A program made the translations under genes and the position numbers. Positions 14,916 through 24,317 of a stretch of 64,000 nucleotides of DNA are shown in pieces. A model generated the notes under the pieces. The model ran no database searches. It saw nothing but the letters and a program-made list of their open reading frames with translations, and was not told where the DNA came from. This DNA comes from UBA2377 sp964525935 (lineage in GTDB: Bacteria > Verrucomicrobiota > Verrucomicrobiia > Opitutales > Opitutaceae), in assembly GCA_964525935.1 (NCBI GenBank), contig CAZGJZ010000007.1, positions 285,850 through 349,849 on the forward strand. Direction: 5' to 3'. Within the stretch, counting starts at the first letter, position 1. Each line of letters begins with the position of its first letter.

Positions 14916-17915
14916 TCAGGCGCCGTGACAGTTCTTGTATTTCTTGCCGCTGCCACAGGGGCAGGGATCGTTCCGGCCGACCTTCGGCGCCTCGCGTCGG
15001 ATCGTGACGCGGGGCAGCTGAACTTCCGCCGGGGCGGCTTCGCCACCGGGGCCTTGTTCGGCCGACGGCGCGGCCAGCTGCTGCGGCGCGCGGGGCGCGG
15101 CGGCAGGCGCATTCGTCGGGCCCACGGCTTTCGCGGTGCGGCTGAGCAGGGCGAGCATGTTTTCGAAGGACTCGATGTTCGACGCGCTGCGGAACAGGCC
15201 GGTGCAGATCTGCAGGCGGACGTTGTTCATCAGCTCCTCGAAATACTTGTAGGCCTCGCCCTTGTATTCGACGAGCGGGTCCTTCTGGCCGTAGCTGCGC
15301 AGCCCGATGGAGCGGCGGAGCTCTTCCATCTCCGTGAGATGCTCCTGCCAGTGGTGATCGATGGCGTTGATGACGACGTAGCGCTCGAGCGAGCCGAGCG
15401 ACTCGGGCACCTCGACGGATTCCTTCACCGCGTAGGCCTTCTTGATCCGCTCGATGAGCTGGCCGGCGAGCGCGACGACATTGCCGCCCTTGAGTTCGTC
15501 CGCGCGAAGGCTGATCGGGAAATGCGAATTGATCCAACCGGTGAGCGTCTCGACGTCGGTCGGGTTCGCCACGGTCTTGCCGTCGAAACCTGCGACCTCA
15601 AGGCGCGTGATCAGCTCTTCCTCGATCTGCTCGAAGATAAGGTCCTTCGGACGATCGGCGTGGATGGCCGCATTGCGGATGCCGTAGACGACCTCGCGCT
15701 GCTGGTTGAGCACATCGTCGTATTGGAGCAGGCGCTTGCGGACGGAGAAATTCTGCTGCTCGACCTTTTTCTGCGCGCTCTCGATGGAGCGGTTGAGCCA
15801 CGGGTGCTCGAGCTCCTCGCCTTCCTTCATCGAGCCTTCCATGAGGCGCGAGGCGAGATTGCCCTGCAGGAAGAGACGCATGAGGTCGTCTTCCAGCGAG
15901 AGGAAGAACTTGGTCATGCCGGGGTCGCCCTGCCGCGAGCAACGGCCGCGCAACTGGCGGTCGATGCGGCGGGACTCGTGACGCTCGGTGCCGATGACGT
16001 AGAGGCCGCCGAGTTCGCGCACGCCCTCGCCCAGTTTGATGTCGGTGCCGCGGCCCGCCATGTTGGTCGCGATGGTGACGCCACCGCGCTGGCCGGCGCG
16101 CGCGACGATCTCGGACTCCTGTTGGTGGAACTTGGCGTTGAGGACGGTGTGGATGACGCCGGTGCGCTTCAGCATGCGCGAGAGCACCTCCGAAGACTCG
16201 ACGGAAACGGTGCCGACGAGCACGGGCTGGCCGCGCTTGTTGGCGGCTTCGATTTCGCGGACGACCGCGGCAAACTTGTCGCGGCGGGTCTTGAAGATGG
16301 AGTCGTTGCGATCGACGCGGATGCAGGGCTGGTTGGTCGGAATGACCTGCACGGCGAGGCGGTAGATGTCGTGGAATTCCGCGGCCTCGGTCTCGGCGGT
16401 GCCGGTCATGCCCGCCAGCTTTTCATACATGCGGAAATAATTCTGGATCGTGACCGTGGCGTAGGTGCGCGTCTCGCGCTCGATCATGACGCCTTCCTTG
16501 GCCTCAACGGCCTGGTGCAAGCCATCGGACCAGCGCCGGCCGGGCATGACGCGGCCGGTGTTTTCGTCGACGATCATGACCTTGCCATCGGCGACGACGT
16601 ATTCGACGTCCCGTTCGTAGAGCGAGTAGGCGCGGAGGAGCTGCGAGATCGCGTGGATTTCCTCGGAGACGGCGGCGTAGCGGTTCTGCGAGGCGAGTTT
16701 CTTTTCTTCGCGCTGCTCGGGTGTCACGCTCGCATCCTTGTCGAGGTCGGAGAACTCGGTGGCGAGGTCGGGCAAGACGAAGGCGTCGGGGTTGTCCGGA
16801 CGGATTTTACCGCGGCCGATTTCCGTGAGGTCGGCCTGGTGCTGACGCTCGTCGATGACGTAAAACAGGTCCTCCTTCAGCCGGTAAACCTCCTCCTTGT
16901 TGAGGTCGGAGTTCATGTCGGTCTCCGTCTTGTCGAGGAGCTTGCGCCACTCGGGCGTCTCCATGAGGCGGAGCAGGAGCTTGTTCTTGGGATTGCCCAT
17001 CTTCACCTGCAGGAGTTTGCGGGCGGCGAGCTGGCGGTCGTCCGGCTTCAGGTCCGTCTTTTCGAGAATTTCCTTCGCCTCGGAAACGATGCGATTGCAG
17101 AGGCGGGTCTGGTCGTTGACCAGGCTGTCCACAATGGGGCGCAACGCAGTGAAGGGCTGCTCGCGCTCGATGGGCGCGGGGCCGGAAATGATCAGCGGCG
17201 TGCGGGCCTCGTCGACGAGGATCGAGTCGATTTCGTCCACGATGCAATACCAGTGGTCGCGCTGGACCTGGTCTTCCTTGCGCGTGGCCATGCCGTTGTC
17301 GCGGAGGTAGTCGAAGCCGAATTCCGAGGCCGTGCCGTAGGTGATGTCGCGGCTATACATCTCGCGCCGCAGGTCGGACGGCATCTGCTGCTGGATGCAG
17401 CCGACGGAAACGCCGAGGAAATTGTAAAGATGGCCCATCCACTCGGAGTCACGGCGGGCGAGGTAGTCGTTGACGGTGACGAGCTGCGTGTTGCGGCCGG
17501 TCAGCGCGTTGAGGTAAAGCGGAAGCGTCGAGACGAGGGTTTTGCCTTCGCCGGTGGCCATTTCCGCGATCTTGCCGTCATGGATGGCCATGCCGCCGAT
17601 GAGCTGGACGTCGAAATGCACCATGTCCCAGGTGAGTTCGTGGTCGCAGACAATGGCCTTGCTGCCCTGGAGACGTCGGGCGGCGTTTTTAACCGTGGCG
17701 AAGGCTTCGGGGAGGATCTGGTCGAGCGCGGCGCGTTTATCGGTGGCGGCGGCGATGCGGGCGCGAAACTCATCGGTCTTGGCGCGGAGCTGTTCGTCGG
17801 TGAGCGACTGGTAGGATTGCTCGAGCTCGTTGATGCGCGCGACGATGGGGCGGCATTTTTCGAGAAACTTCTTATAATGACGTCCGGCAAAACGTTTGAA
17901 CAGAAAGGAAAGCAT
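14916..17915 (-). CDS. secA: Protein translocase ATPase SecA
   Basis: 999 residues. It drives Sec-dependent export at the SecYEG channel. Visible are the Walker A motif MATGEGKT, the DEIDSILVDEARTPLIISG helicase segment, AGMTGTAETEA, NMAGRGTDI, and a C-terminal zinc-binding SEC-C tail (DPCPCGSGKKYKNCHG) that contacts SecB or ribosomes in other bacteria. The protein is about 100 residues longer than E. coli SecA. The extra length lies mainly in the preprotein-binding region (roughly residues 240-370), as seen in several PVC and Bacteroidetes-type SecAs. lnt follows within 20 bp; a divergent operon starts at 18060. Confidence 0.97.
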   Translation of the reverse strand: MLSFLFKRFAGRHYKKFLEKCRPIVARINELEQSYQSLTDEQLRAKTDEFRARIAAATDKRAALDQILPEAFATVKNAARRLQGSKAIVCDHELTWDMVHFDVQLIGGMAIHDGKIAEMATGEGKTLVSTLPLYLNALTGRNTQLVTVNDYLARRDSEWMGHLYNFLGVSVGCIQQQMPSDLRREMYSRDITYGTASEFGFDYLRDNGMATRKEDQVQRDHWYCIVDEIDSILVDEARTPLIISGPAPIEREQPFTALRPIVDSLVNDQTRLCNRIVSEAKEILEKTDLKPDDRQLAARKLLQVKMGNPKNKLLLRLMETPEWRKLLDKTETDMNSDLNKEEVYRLKEDLFYVIDERQHQADLTEIGRGKIRPDNPDAFVLPDLATEFSDLDKDASVTPEQREEKKLASQNRYAAVSEEIHAISQLLRAYSLYERDVEYVVADGKVMIVDENTGRVMPGRRWSDGLHQAVEAKEGVMIERETRTYATVTIQNYFRMYEKLAGMTGTAETEAAEFHDIYRLAVQVIPTNQPCIRVDRNDSIFKTRRDKFAAVVREIEAANKRGQPVLVGTVSVESSEVLSRMLKRTGVIHTVLNAKFHQQESEIVARAGQRGGVTIATNMAGRGTDIKLGEGVRELGGLYVIGTERHESRRIDRQLRGRCSRQGDPGMTKFFLSLEDDLMRLFLQGNLASRLMEGSMKEGEELEHPWLNRSIESAQKKVEQQNFSVRKRLLQYDDVLNQQREVVYGIRNAAIHADRPKDLIFEQIEEELITRLEVAGFDGKTVANPTDVETLTGWINSHFPISLRADELKGGNVVALAGQLIERIKKAYAVKESVEVPESLGSLERYVVINAIDHHWQEHLTEMEELRRSIGLRSYGQKDPLVEYKGEAYKYFEELMNNVRLQICTGLFRSASNIESFENMLALLSRTAKAVGPTNAPAAAPRAPQQLAAPSAEQGPGGEAAPAEVQLPRVTIRREAPKVGRNDPCPCGSGKKYKNCHGA

Positions 17916-18059
17916 GAAGGGTCGAGACCATAGCTAGCGGAGGGGGCTTGGCAAACGGCAAATCGCGTTCATGTTCGGCCTGCGCCGCACGATGTTGCGC
18001 CCTGTTTTGCGGACTTTTGCGAAACTTGCACGCGACCTGCTTTACCGCCCCCCAAACCC

Positions 18060-19544
18060 ATGTCATCCGACGCTTCCGTCCCGCCCTCTCTCGCCACCAG
18101 TCAGGGATTTTTCAAACCTTATGACACACGCGGGCACTTCGACGAGATGCTGGCCGACGGCGGCGCCATCCGGCCGCACTATTCGCGGTTCATGCAACGG
18201 CTCGACAGCTTGACGGCAGCGGAATTCAAAGCCCGGCAGGATGCCGTGGATCTCTCCTTTCTCCGCCAAGGCGTGACTTTCAACGTCTACGGCGACGCCA
18301 AGGGCAGCGAGCGCATTTTCCCCTTCGATCTCGTGCCGCGCATCATCCCCAACCGCGAATGGGAGCATCTTGAGGCCGGCCTGATCCAGCGCATCACGGC
18401 GCTCAACCTCTTCCTGCACGACATCTATCACGAGCAGCACATCCTCAACGACGGCACCATCCCCGCCCACTATGTGCTTTCGGCGAAACACTTCCGCCGC
18501 GAGTTCGTCAATTTTCAGGTCCCGCGCGATATTTACATCCACATCTGCGGCACCGACATCATTCGCGACATCGACGGCCGCTACCTCGTGCTTGAAGACA
18601 ACGCCCGCTGTCCCTCCGGCGTCAGTTACGTCCTCGAAAACCGCCGCGCCCTCAAACGCACCTTCCCGCGCAGCTTCGAGGCCATCGGCGTCCGTCCCGT
18701 CGAGCAGTATCCCAACGAACTGCTCACCGTCATGCAGCATATCGCGCCACAGGGTGTGGCCGATCCCACCGTCGTGCTGCTCACGCCCGGCGCGCACAAC
18801 TCCGCCTACTTCGAGCACACCTACCTCGCCCGCCAGATGGGCATCGAGATCGTCGAGGGCCGCGACCTCTTCGTGCGCGACCAGCACGTGTTCATGCGCA
18901 CCACGAAGGGCCTCCAGCCCGTGCACGTGATTTATCGCCGCATCGACGACGACTTTCTCGACCCGACCGTCTTTCGCCGCGATTCCGCCCTCGGCGTCCC
19001 CGGCCTCGTCAACGCCTACCGCGCCGGCAATGTCTCGCTCGCCAACTCCATCGGCACCGGCGTCGCCGACGACAAGGTCATCTACCGTTTCGTGCCGCAG
19101 ATGATCAAATACTACCTCGATCAGGATCCGATCCTGCCGAACGTCGATACCTACCTCGCCAACGAAGAGTCTGATCGCCGCTACATCCTCGAAAACATCG
19201 AGAAGCTCGTCATCAAAGCCGCCAACGAAGCCGGCGGTTACGGCATGCTCATCGGCCCGCACGCCACGAAAGCCGAGTGCGACGACTTCCGCCAGCGTGT
19301 CGCCGCCGAGCCGCGCAACTACATCGCGCAGCCCGTCATCAGCCTCTCGCGTCATCCCACGTATGGTGACGAGGCCTTCGCCGGCCGCCACGTCGACCTG
19401 CGTCCCTTCATCCTCTACGGCGAAAAACCGGTCATCATCCCCGGCGGCCTCACGCGCGTCGCCCTCCGCCCCGGTTCCCTCGTGGTTAACTCCTCGCAAG
19501 GCGGCGGCAGCAAGGACACGTGGGTCCTCTACGGCGACGAGTAA
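18060..19544 (+). CDS. Circularly permuted ATP-grasp protein (type 2, DUF404/DUF407)
   Basis: 494 residues. It belongs to the CP_ATPgrasp group proposed to make amide or peptide bonds. Typical features are GFFKPYDTRGHFDEML at the start, the QGVTFNVYGD motif, VPRIIPNREWEHLEAG, YLVLEDNARCPSGVSYVLENR in the ATP-binding half and late basic/glycine segments such as KAANEAGGYGMLIGP. It heads a tight three-gene operon with an alpha-E protein and a transglutaminase-like protein, an association known from many bacteria and interpreted as a peptide-tag synthesis and processing system. The product is uncharacterised. Confidence 0.9.
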   Translation: MSSDASVPPSLATSQGFFKPYDTRGHFDEMLADGGAIRPHYSRFMQRLDSLTAAEFKARQDAVDLSFLRQGVTFNVYGDAKGSERIFPFDLVPRIIPNREWEHLEAGLIQRITALNLFLHDIYHEQHILNDGTIPAHYVLSAKHFRREFVNFQVPRDIYIHICGTDIIRDIDGRYLVLEDNARCPSGVSYVLENRRALKRTFPRSFEAIGVRPVEQYPNELLTVMQHIAPQGVADPTVVLLTPGAHNSAYFEHTYLARQMGIEIVEGRDLFVRDQHVFMRTTKGLQPVHVIYRRIDDDFLDPTVFRRDSALGVPGLVNAYRAGNVSLANSIGTGVADDKVIYRFVPQMIKYYLDQDPILPNVDTYLANEESDRRYILENIEKLVIKAANEAGGYGMLIGPHATKAECDDFRQRVAAEPRNYIAQPVISLSRHPTYGDEAFAGRHVDLRPFILYGEKPVIIPGGLTRVALRPGSLVVNSSQGGGSKDTWVLYGDE

Positions 19545-19562
19545 TCTTTAAAAACACCCATC

Positions 19563-20636
19563 ATGCTCAGCCGAGTCGCCAACGGTCTTTACTGGATGAG
19601 TCGCTACGTCGAACGCGCGGAAAACACGGCGCGCCTCGTCGACGTCAACCTCCAGCTCTTGCTCAACCTCCGCAATCTCAACGACAGCACCCTCGCCGGC
19701 CATTGGGTGCCCATCGTCCAGAGCACCGGCGATGAAGAGCTTTTCTTCAAGCTCTACCCCAAGGCCACCGGCTCCAACGTCACCGAGTTCTTCGTCTTTC
19801 AGGAGGCAAATCCCAACTCCATCGTCTCCGCCATCGGCCAGGCCCGCGAAAACGCCCGCACCGTTCGCGACCAGATCACCGTCGAGCTCTGGGAAGCGCT
19901 CAACCGCCTCTACCTCTTTCTCCACAGCGTGCAGGCGCGCCGGCTCTGGGACGACAACCCGCACGATTTCTTCAACGACGTGCGCAATGGTTCGCTCCTC
20001 CTCCAAGGCATGGCCGATGCTACCGTCGTCCGCAACGAGGGTTGGTTGTTCATGCAGATGGGGCGTTTCATCGAGCGCGCCGACAAGACCTCGCGCATGC
20101 TCGACGTGCGTCATGCCTCCGTGTCTGCCGCCGATACGCCCACCGGCCCTACGCATCAGGCCGACGTCCTCGCGTGGTCCGCGATGCTCCGGTCCTGCAG
20201 CGCCTGGGATGCCTACAAGGCACTCCACGGTGCCGAGGTGCAGCCACTCCACGTCGCGGAGTTTCTTCTCCTCTCCGAGGATTTTCCGCGCTCCGTGCGC
20301 TTTTGCGTGCAGCAACTCAGCTTCGCCCTGCGCCGCATCTCCGGGGTCGCCGAGGGGCGTTTCTCCAACGACGCCGAGAAACACTGCGGCCGCCTCCTCG
20401 CCGAACTCCAGTTCAGCGCCGGCGCCGATCTCTTCGAGCCCGACCTGCACACCTACATCGATCGCCTGCAGGCCAAGCTCAACACCATCGGCGAGGCGCT
20501 CTTCCAGGCCTACATTTTTCAACCTTTCCAGCACGGCGGCGAAAACGAGTGGCAGCAGCAGGAGGAGCAGCAACAACAGCCGCAACAAATTGGTCGCCAG
20601 CCCGGCCGGTTTTTTACCGAATCCGGGCACGAATGA
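19563..20636 (+). CDS. Alpha-E domain-containing protein (DUF403)
   Basis: 357 residues, almost entirely alpha-helical. The family start, LSRVANGLYWMSRYVERAENTARLVDVN, is spread over residues 2-29. MADATVVRNEGWLFMQMGRFIERADKTSRMLD, a second conserved block, lies near residue 150. Alpha-E proteins always accompany the permuted ATP-grasp proteins and may position substrates or act as a partner subunit. The C-terminus has a Gln/Glu run (roughly WQQQEEQQQQPQQ). It starts 18 bp after the ATP-grasp stop and overlaps the next gene by four bases. Confidence 0.9.
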   Translation: MLSRVANGLYWMSRYVERAENTARLVDVNLQLLLNLRNLNDSTLAGHWVPIVQSTGDEELFFKLYPKATGSNVTEFFVFQEANPNSIVSAIGQARENARTVRDQITVELWEALNRLYLFLHSVQARRLWDDNPHDFFNDVRNGSLLLQGMADATVVRNEGWLFMQMGRFIERADKTSRMLDVRHASVSAADTPTGPTHQADVLAWSAMLRSCSAWDAYKALHGAEVQPLHVAEFLLLSEDFPRSVRFCVQQLSFALRRISGVAEGRFSNDAEKHCGRLLAELQFSAGADLFEPDLHTYIDRLQAKLNTIGEALFQAYIFQPFQHGGENEWQQQEEQQQQPQQIGRQPGRFFTESGHE

Positions 20637-21514
20637 AACTTCAGGTTTTTCACCGCACGCACTTCAGCTATGCCGTGCCGGTTCAGGACAGCTTCAACGA
20701 GGCGCGGCTCCAGCCCTGCGACATCGCGGGCCAGCGGCGCCACAGCTTCCTGCTGAAGATTCTCCCGCCCACGCGTCTCACGCACTACTTGGATTTCAAC
20801 CTGAACTGCGTGCACCTGTTCGAGCTGTCGCGCCCCCACACCGAACTCACCGTCGAGGCCTCGTCGACCGTCACGACCAGCAATCAACCCGGCCTGCCCG
20901 AAGACGCCCGTCCCGCCCCGCTCGCCACCATCGAGTCATGCAGCCGCATCGACCGTTGCTACGACTTTCTCCTCGGCAGCACCTATGTGAACGCCTCACC
21001 CGAAGCCTGGCGCCTCGCGCTCGATATCACGGCCGATGAAACCGACGCCTGGCAGGCTTCGCTCAAGGTGATGCGCTACATTCACCGCGAATTTCGCTAT
21101 GATCCCGCCACGACTCACGTGCACACGACCATGCGCGAGGCACTCGAGCTGCGGCGCGGCGTTTGTCAGGATTTTGCCCACGTGATGCTCGGCCTCTGCC
21201 GCGCGCTGAAAATCCCCGCGCGCTACGTCAGCGGCTATCTCTACAACGGCCCGGCCGATCAGTTGAAAGGCGCGCAGGCGAGTCACGCCTGGGTCGAGGT
21301 CTACATACCCGGCCACGGTTGGCGCGGTCTCGATCCGACCAACAACCAGCAGGTCAACGGCCACTACGTGAAAATCGGCGCCGGCCGCGACTACGCCGAC
21401 GTGCCCCCGCTCAAAGGCACCTACCGCGGCACCGCCGAGCGCCGGTTGAAAGTCGATGTTCTCGTCACGCTGCTCGACGCCAACGAAAGCGCCGCCGTCA
21501 CGCCAGCGGCTTGA
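20633..21514 (+). CDS. Transglutaminase-like cysteine peptidase family protein
   Basis: 293 residues. The N-terminal bacterial transglutaminase-associated beta domain (LQVFHRTHFSYAVPVQDSFNEARLQP region) is followed by the papain-like core with Cys in RRGVCQDFAHVML, His in QASHAWVEVYIPG and Asp in GLDPTNNQQ. It probably hydrolyses or transfers amide bonds and is the third member of the ATP-grasp/alpha-E operon. Its ATG overlaps the upstream stop (ATGA). It has no signal peptide, so it is expected in the cytoplasm with its partners. Confidence 0.92.
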   Translation: MKLQVFHRTHFSYAVPVQDSFNEARLQPCDIAGQRRHSFLLKILPPTRLTHYLDFNLNCVHLFELSRPHTELTVEASSTVTTSNQPGLPEDARPAPLATIESCSRIDRCYDFLLGSTYVNASPEAWRLALDITADETDAWQASLKVMRYIHREFRYDPATTHVHTTMREALELRRGVCQDFAHVMLGLCRALKIPARYVSGYLYNGPADQLKGAQASHAWVEVYIPGHGWRGLDPTNNQQVNGHYVKIGAGRDYADVPPLKGTYRGTAERRLKVDVLVTLLDANESAAVTPAA

Positions 21515-21566
21515 AGCAGGGCAAGGTCTTTGACCCGCCCTTTGCGTTGAAACAGCTAGGCCCGCC

Positions 21567-22493
21567 TCACACCTGCGTCTTAAAATAGGTGATCGTGCGC
21601 TTGAGGCCTTCCTCCAGCGGCACCTTTGGTTCCCATTTCAGGACTTTCTTCGCCAGCGTGATGTCAGGCCGGCGCTGCTTCGGATCATCGGCCGGCAGCG
21701 GCTTGTGCACGATCTTGGATTTGCCGCCGACGAGTTTGAGCGTGAGCTCGGCCAGTTGCAGCATCGTGAATTCACCCGGGTTGCCGATGTTCATCGGGCC
21801 CACCGTCTCGGTCTGGTTCATCAAACGCACAAAGCCCTCGATCAGGTCGTCCACGTAGCAAAACGAACGCGTCTGCTGGCCGTCACCGTAGATCGTGATG
21901 TCCTCGCCCTTCAGGGCCTGCACGATGAAATTGGAAACCACGCGGCCATCATTCGGATGCATGCGCGGACCGTAGGTGTTGAAGATGCGAACGACGCGGA
22001 TATCGACGTTGTTCTCACGGTGATAGTCGAAGAAGAGCGTCTCGGCGCAGCGCTTGCCTTCATCGTAGCACGAGCGGCGGCCGATGGGATTCACATTGCC
22101 CCAATAACTTTCGGGCTGCGGATGCACCGCCGGATCGCCGTAAACCTCCGAGGTGCTCGCCTGGAAAACGCGCGCCTTCACGCGCTTCGCGAGTCCGAGG
22201 CAGTTGATCGCACCCATCACCGACGTCTTCGTGGTCTTGATCGGGTTGAACTGGTAATGCGGTGGCGAAGCGGGGCACGCGAGATTGTAGATCTGGTCGA
22301 CCTCATACTTGAACGGGTCGATCACATCGTGACGCACAAACTCAAAGGCGGGATTGTCCTTCAGGTGCGCGATATTGCTCTTCCGGCCGGTGAAAAGATT
22401 ATCAAGGCAGACGAGTTCATGCCCGTCCTTGAGCAGACGGTCGCAGAGGTGGGAACCCAGAAAACCGGCGCCGCCGGTAATGAGAATACGCAT
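21567..22493 (-). CDS. uxs: UDP-glucuronate decarboxylase (UDP-xylose synthase), SDR family
   Basis: 308 residues. An extended short-chain dehydrogenase with the NAD motif GGAGFLGSH, the Ser of ASTSEVYGDP and the catalytic pair in GRRSCYDEGKRCAET (YxxxK). NLACPASPPHYQFNPIKT and the PMNIGNPGEFTMLQLA end are characteristic of UDP-glucuronate decarboxylases. The enzyme converts UDP-glucuronate to UDP-xylose for polysaccharide synthesis. No other sugar-nucleotide genes are adjacent. Confidence 0.9.
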   Translation of the reverse strand: MRILITGGAGFLGSHLCDRLLKDGHELVCLDNLFTGRKSNIAHLKDNPAFEFVRHDVIDPFKYEVDQIYNLACPASPPHYQFNPIKTTKTSVMGAINCLGLAKRVKARVFQASTSEVYGDPAVHPQPESYWGNVNPIGRRSCYDEGKRCAETLFFDYHRENNVDIRVVRIFNTYGPRMHPNDGRVVSNFIVQALKGEDITIYGDGQQTRSFCYVDDLIEGFVRLMNQTETVGPMNIGNPGEFTMLQLAELTLKLVGGKSKIVHKPLPADDPKQRRPDITLAKKVLKWEPKVPLEEGLKRTITYFKTQV

Positions 22494-22535
22494 GGCCGGA
22501 GAATTAGGAATTCAACCGGATCACGCCAGCAAATC

Positions 22536-23684
22536 TTAGGCGCTGCGTGCCGCCGCGCCCGCCTCGTAGCGCTCAATCCACGCGCGATGCCATGTCCCAT
22601 AGTCACCGGCTTCGATGTGCGCCCGGGCCTGCGCCATCAGGTCGAGATAGAAATGCAGGTTGTGCAACGTGAGCAGCGTGCAGCTCAGGATCTCGCCCGC
22701 GATTGTGAGGTGCCGCAGATAAGCCCGCGAAAAGCCCGCCGCATAATTGTTCAGCCCCTCGACGATCGGCCGCGGGTCGGTGCGATACTTCTCGTTGCGC
22801 AGGTTCATCGGGCCGTCGGGCGTGAACACAAGGCCGTTGCGCGCCACGCGCGAAGGCAGCACGCAGTCAAACATATCAACGCCGAGCGCGACCATCTTCA
22901 GCAACTGCGGCGGCGTCCCGAGGCCCATCGTGTAGCGTGGCTTGTGCACCGGCATGAAGGGCGTGGTCGCTCCGACCTGTTTCAACATTTCCGGCTCGGG
23001 CTCGCCGACACTCACGCCGCCCACCGCGTAACCGGGAAAATCCAGCGCCGCCAGCGACTCAGCCGCCTCGCGCCGCAGGTCGTCGAAGGTCGAACCCTGC
23101 ACGATCGCAAATACATGATGCCCCGCCGCGAGGAATCCGCTGTCGCCCGCGATCTCACGACACTGCTTCGCCCAACGGTAGCTCCGCGCCACGGCTTGCG
23201 CGCAGGCCTCTTTATCGCAGGGCCACGGCGGACACTCGTCGATCACCATCGCGATGTCGCTGCCGAGATTCTGCTGGATCGCCATGACTTCCTTCGGACC
23301 GAGAAACAGTTTTGCGCCATCAAGGTGCGACTGAAACTCCACGCCGTTTTCCCGCATCGTGCGCAGCTTCGCCAGCGAGAAGACCTGAAATCCGCCGCTG
23401 TCCGTCAGGATCGGTCCGTCCCAGCCCATGAACTTGTGCAGTCCGCCGAGTTCGCGGATCAACTCCGAAGTGGGCCGCAGGTTGAGGTGGTAAGTGTTAC
23501 CGAGGATGATCTGCGCGCCGATCCCGCGCAGGTGTTCCGGCGTGAGCGACTTCACCGTGCCCTGCGTCCCGACCGGCATGAAGATCGGCGTCTCGATGAC
23601 GCCATGCCGCGTCTGCAGCCGCCCGCGACGCGCCGCCGTGGCGGTGTCGGTTTTGAGTAGTTGAAAATGACTGACAGAAGACAC
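22536..23684 (-). CDS. tgt: Queuine/preQ1 tRNA-guanine transglycosylase lacking the zinc cysteines
   Basis: 382 residues. It exchanges G34 of the queuosine-family tRNAs. Core motifs are intact: MPVGTQGTVKSLTPEHL, GNTYHLNLRP, DSGGFQVFSLAKLR (acid Asp), AIVQGSTF, YAVGGVSVGE and FDCVLPSRVARNG (nucleophile Asp). The zinc site is unusual. Where CxCxxC is expected before the SRAYLRHL helix, the sequence reads DPRPIVEGLNNYAAGFSRAYLRHL without cysteine, although the late histidine (TLHNLHFY) remains. The start is GTG 23684, giving a normal VSHFQLLKTD-like N-terminus; GTG 23702 is an alternative. Divergent from the pabA-type gene. Confidence 0.9.
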   Translation of the reverse strand: MSSVSHFQLLKTDTATAARRGRLQTRHGVIETPIFMPVGTQGTVKSLTPEHLRGIGAQIILGNTYHLNLRPTSELIRELGGLHKFMGWDGPILTDSGGFQVFSLAKLRTMRENGVEFQSHLDGAKLFLGPKEVMAIQQNLGSDIAMVIDECPPWPCDKEACAQAVARSYRWAKQCREIAGDSGFLAAGHHVFAIVQGSTFDDLRREAAESLAALDFPGYAVGGVSVGEPEPEMLKQVGATTPFMPVHKPRYTMGLGTPPQLLKMVALGVDMFDCVLPSRVARNGLVFTPDGPMNLRNEKYRTDPRPIVEGLNNYAAGFSRAYLRHLTIAGEILSCTLLTLHNLHFYLDLMAQARAHIEAGDYGTWHRAWIERYEAGAAARSA

Positions 23685-23723
23685 ACTCCACCCTACCCGC
23701 ACGCTTGACCCCCCTGTCAACCC

Positions 23724-24308
23724 ATGGGTAGATGGTCCGAAGTGCTCCTCGTCATCGACAACTTCGATTCCTTCACCTTCAACCTCGTCCAATACTTTGG
23801 ACAGTTGGGCGTGACGCAGCGCGTTTTCCGCAACAACGAGATCACCCCCGCTCAAGCCTTGGCGCTCAATCCCGACCGTGTCCTCATCTCGCCCGGCCCC
23901 TGTTCGCCTGCCGAGGCCGGCGTCTCCCTCGCCATGATCGGCGCCTTCGCCGGCAAAAAACCCATCTTCGGCGTCTGCCTCGGTCACCAGTCCGTCGGCC
24001 ACTACTTTGGCGGTCGCGTCGTGCGTGCTGACCGCCTGATGCACGGCAAGACTTCGCCTATTCTGCACAAGAACACCGACGTGTTCAAAGGCATGCCCCA
24101 AGGGTTCGCCGCCACCCGCTACCACTCGCTCCTCGTGGAAAAATCCTCCCTCCCCGACTGCCTCGAGGCCACCGCCGAAACTGCCGAGGGCGAAATCATG
24201 GGCCTGCGCCACAAGACCTTGCCCATCTGGGGCGTGCAATTCCACCCCGAGTCCATCGCCACCGAAAATGGCATGAACATCCTCAAAAACTTTTTGTCGC
24301 TCAACTGA
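23724..24308 (+). CDS. pabA: Anthranilate/aminodeoxychorismate synthase component II (glutamine amidotransferase)
   Basis: 194 residues, class I glutamine amidotransferase. It starts LLVIDNFDSFTFNLVQYF and has the nucleophile elbow GVCLGHQSVGHYFGG and the His/Glu pair in GVQFHPESIATENG. It supplies ammonia for chorismate amination, either in folate (PabA) or tryptophan (TrpG) synthesis. No component I or other trp genes are nearby, so a PabA or shared role is preferred. The start may be ATG 23724 or GTG 23742. nrdR follows after nine bases. Confidence 0.88.
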   Translation: MGRWSEVLLVIDNFDSFTFNLVQYFGQLGVTQRVFRNNEITPAQALALNPDRVLISPGPCSPAEAGVSLAMIGAFAGKKPIFGVCLGHQSVGHYFGGRVVRADRLMHGKTSPILHKNTDVFKGMPQGFAATRYHSLLVEKSSLPDCLEATAETAEGEIMGLRHKTLPIWGVQFHPESIATENGMNILKNFLSLN

Positions 24309-24317
24309 CCCACACCC

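Noticed and set aside
14896..15537. N-terminal extension of lnt into secA
   Set aside because: The extra 214 codons are secA read out of frame; the lipid acyltransferase starts at 14895.
14925..17933. 1002-codon open frame on the plus strand opposite secA
   Set aside because: It is a GC-driven antisense shadow of secA; the translation is low-complexity (Asp/Val/Leu/Arg-rich) and has no known motif.
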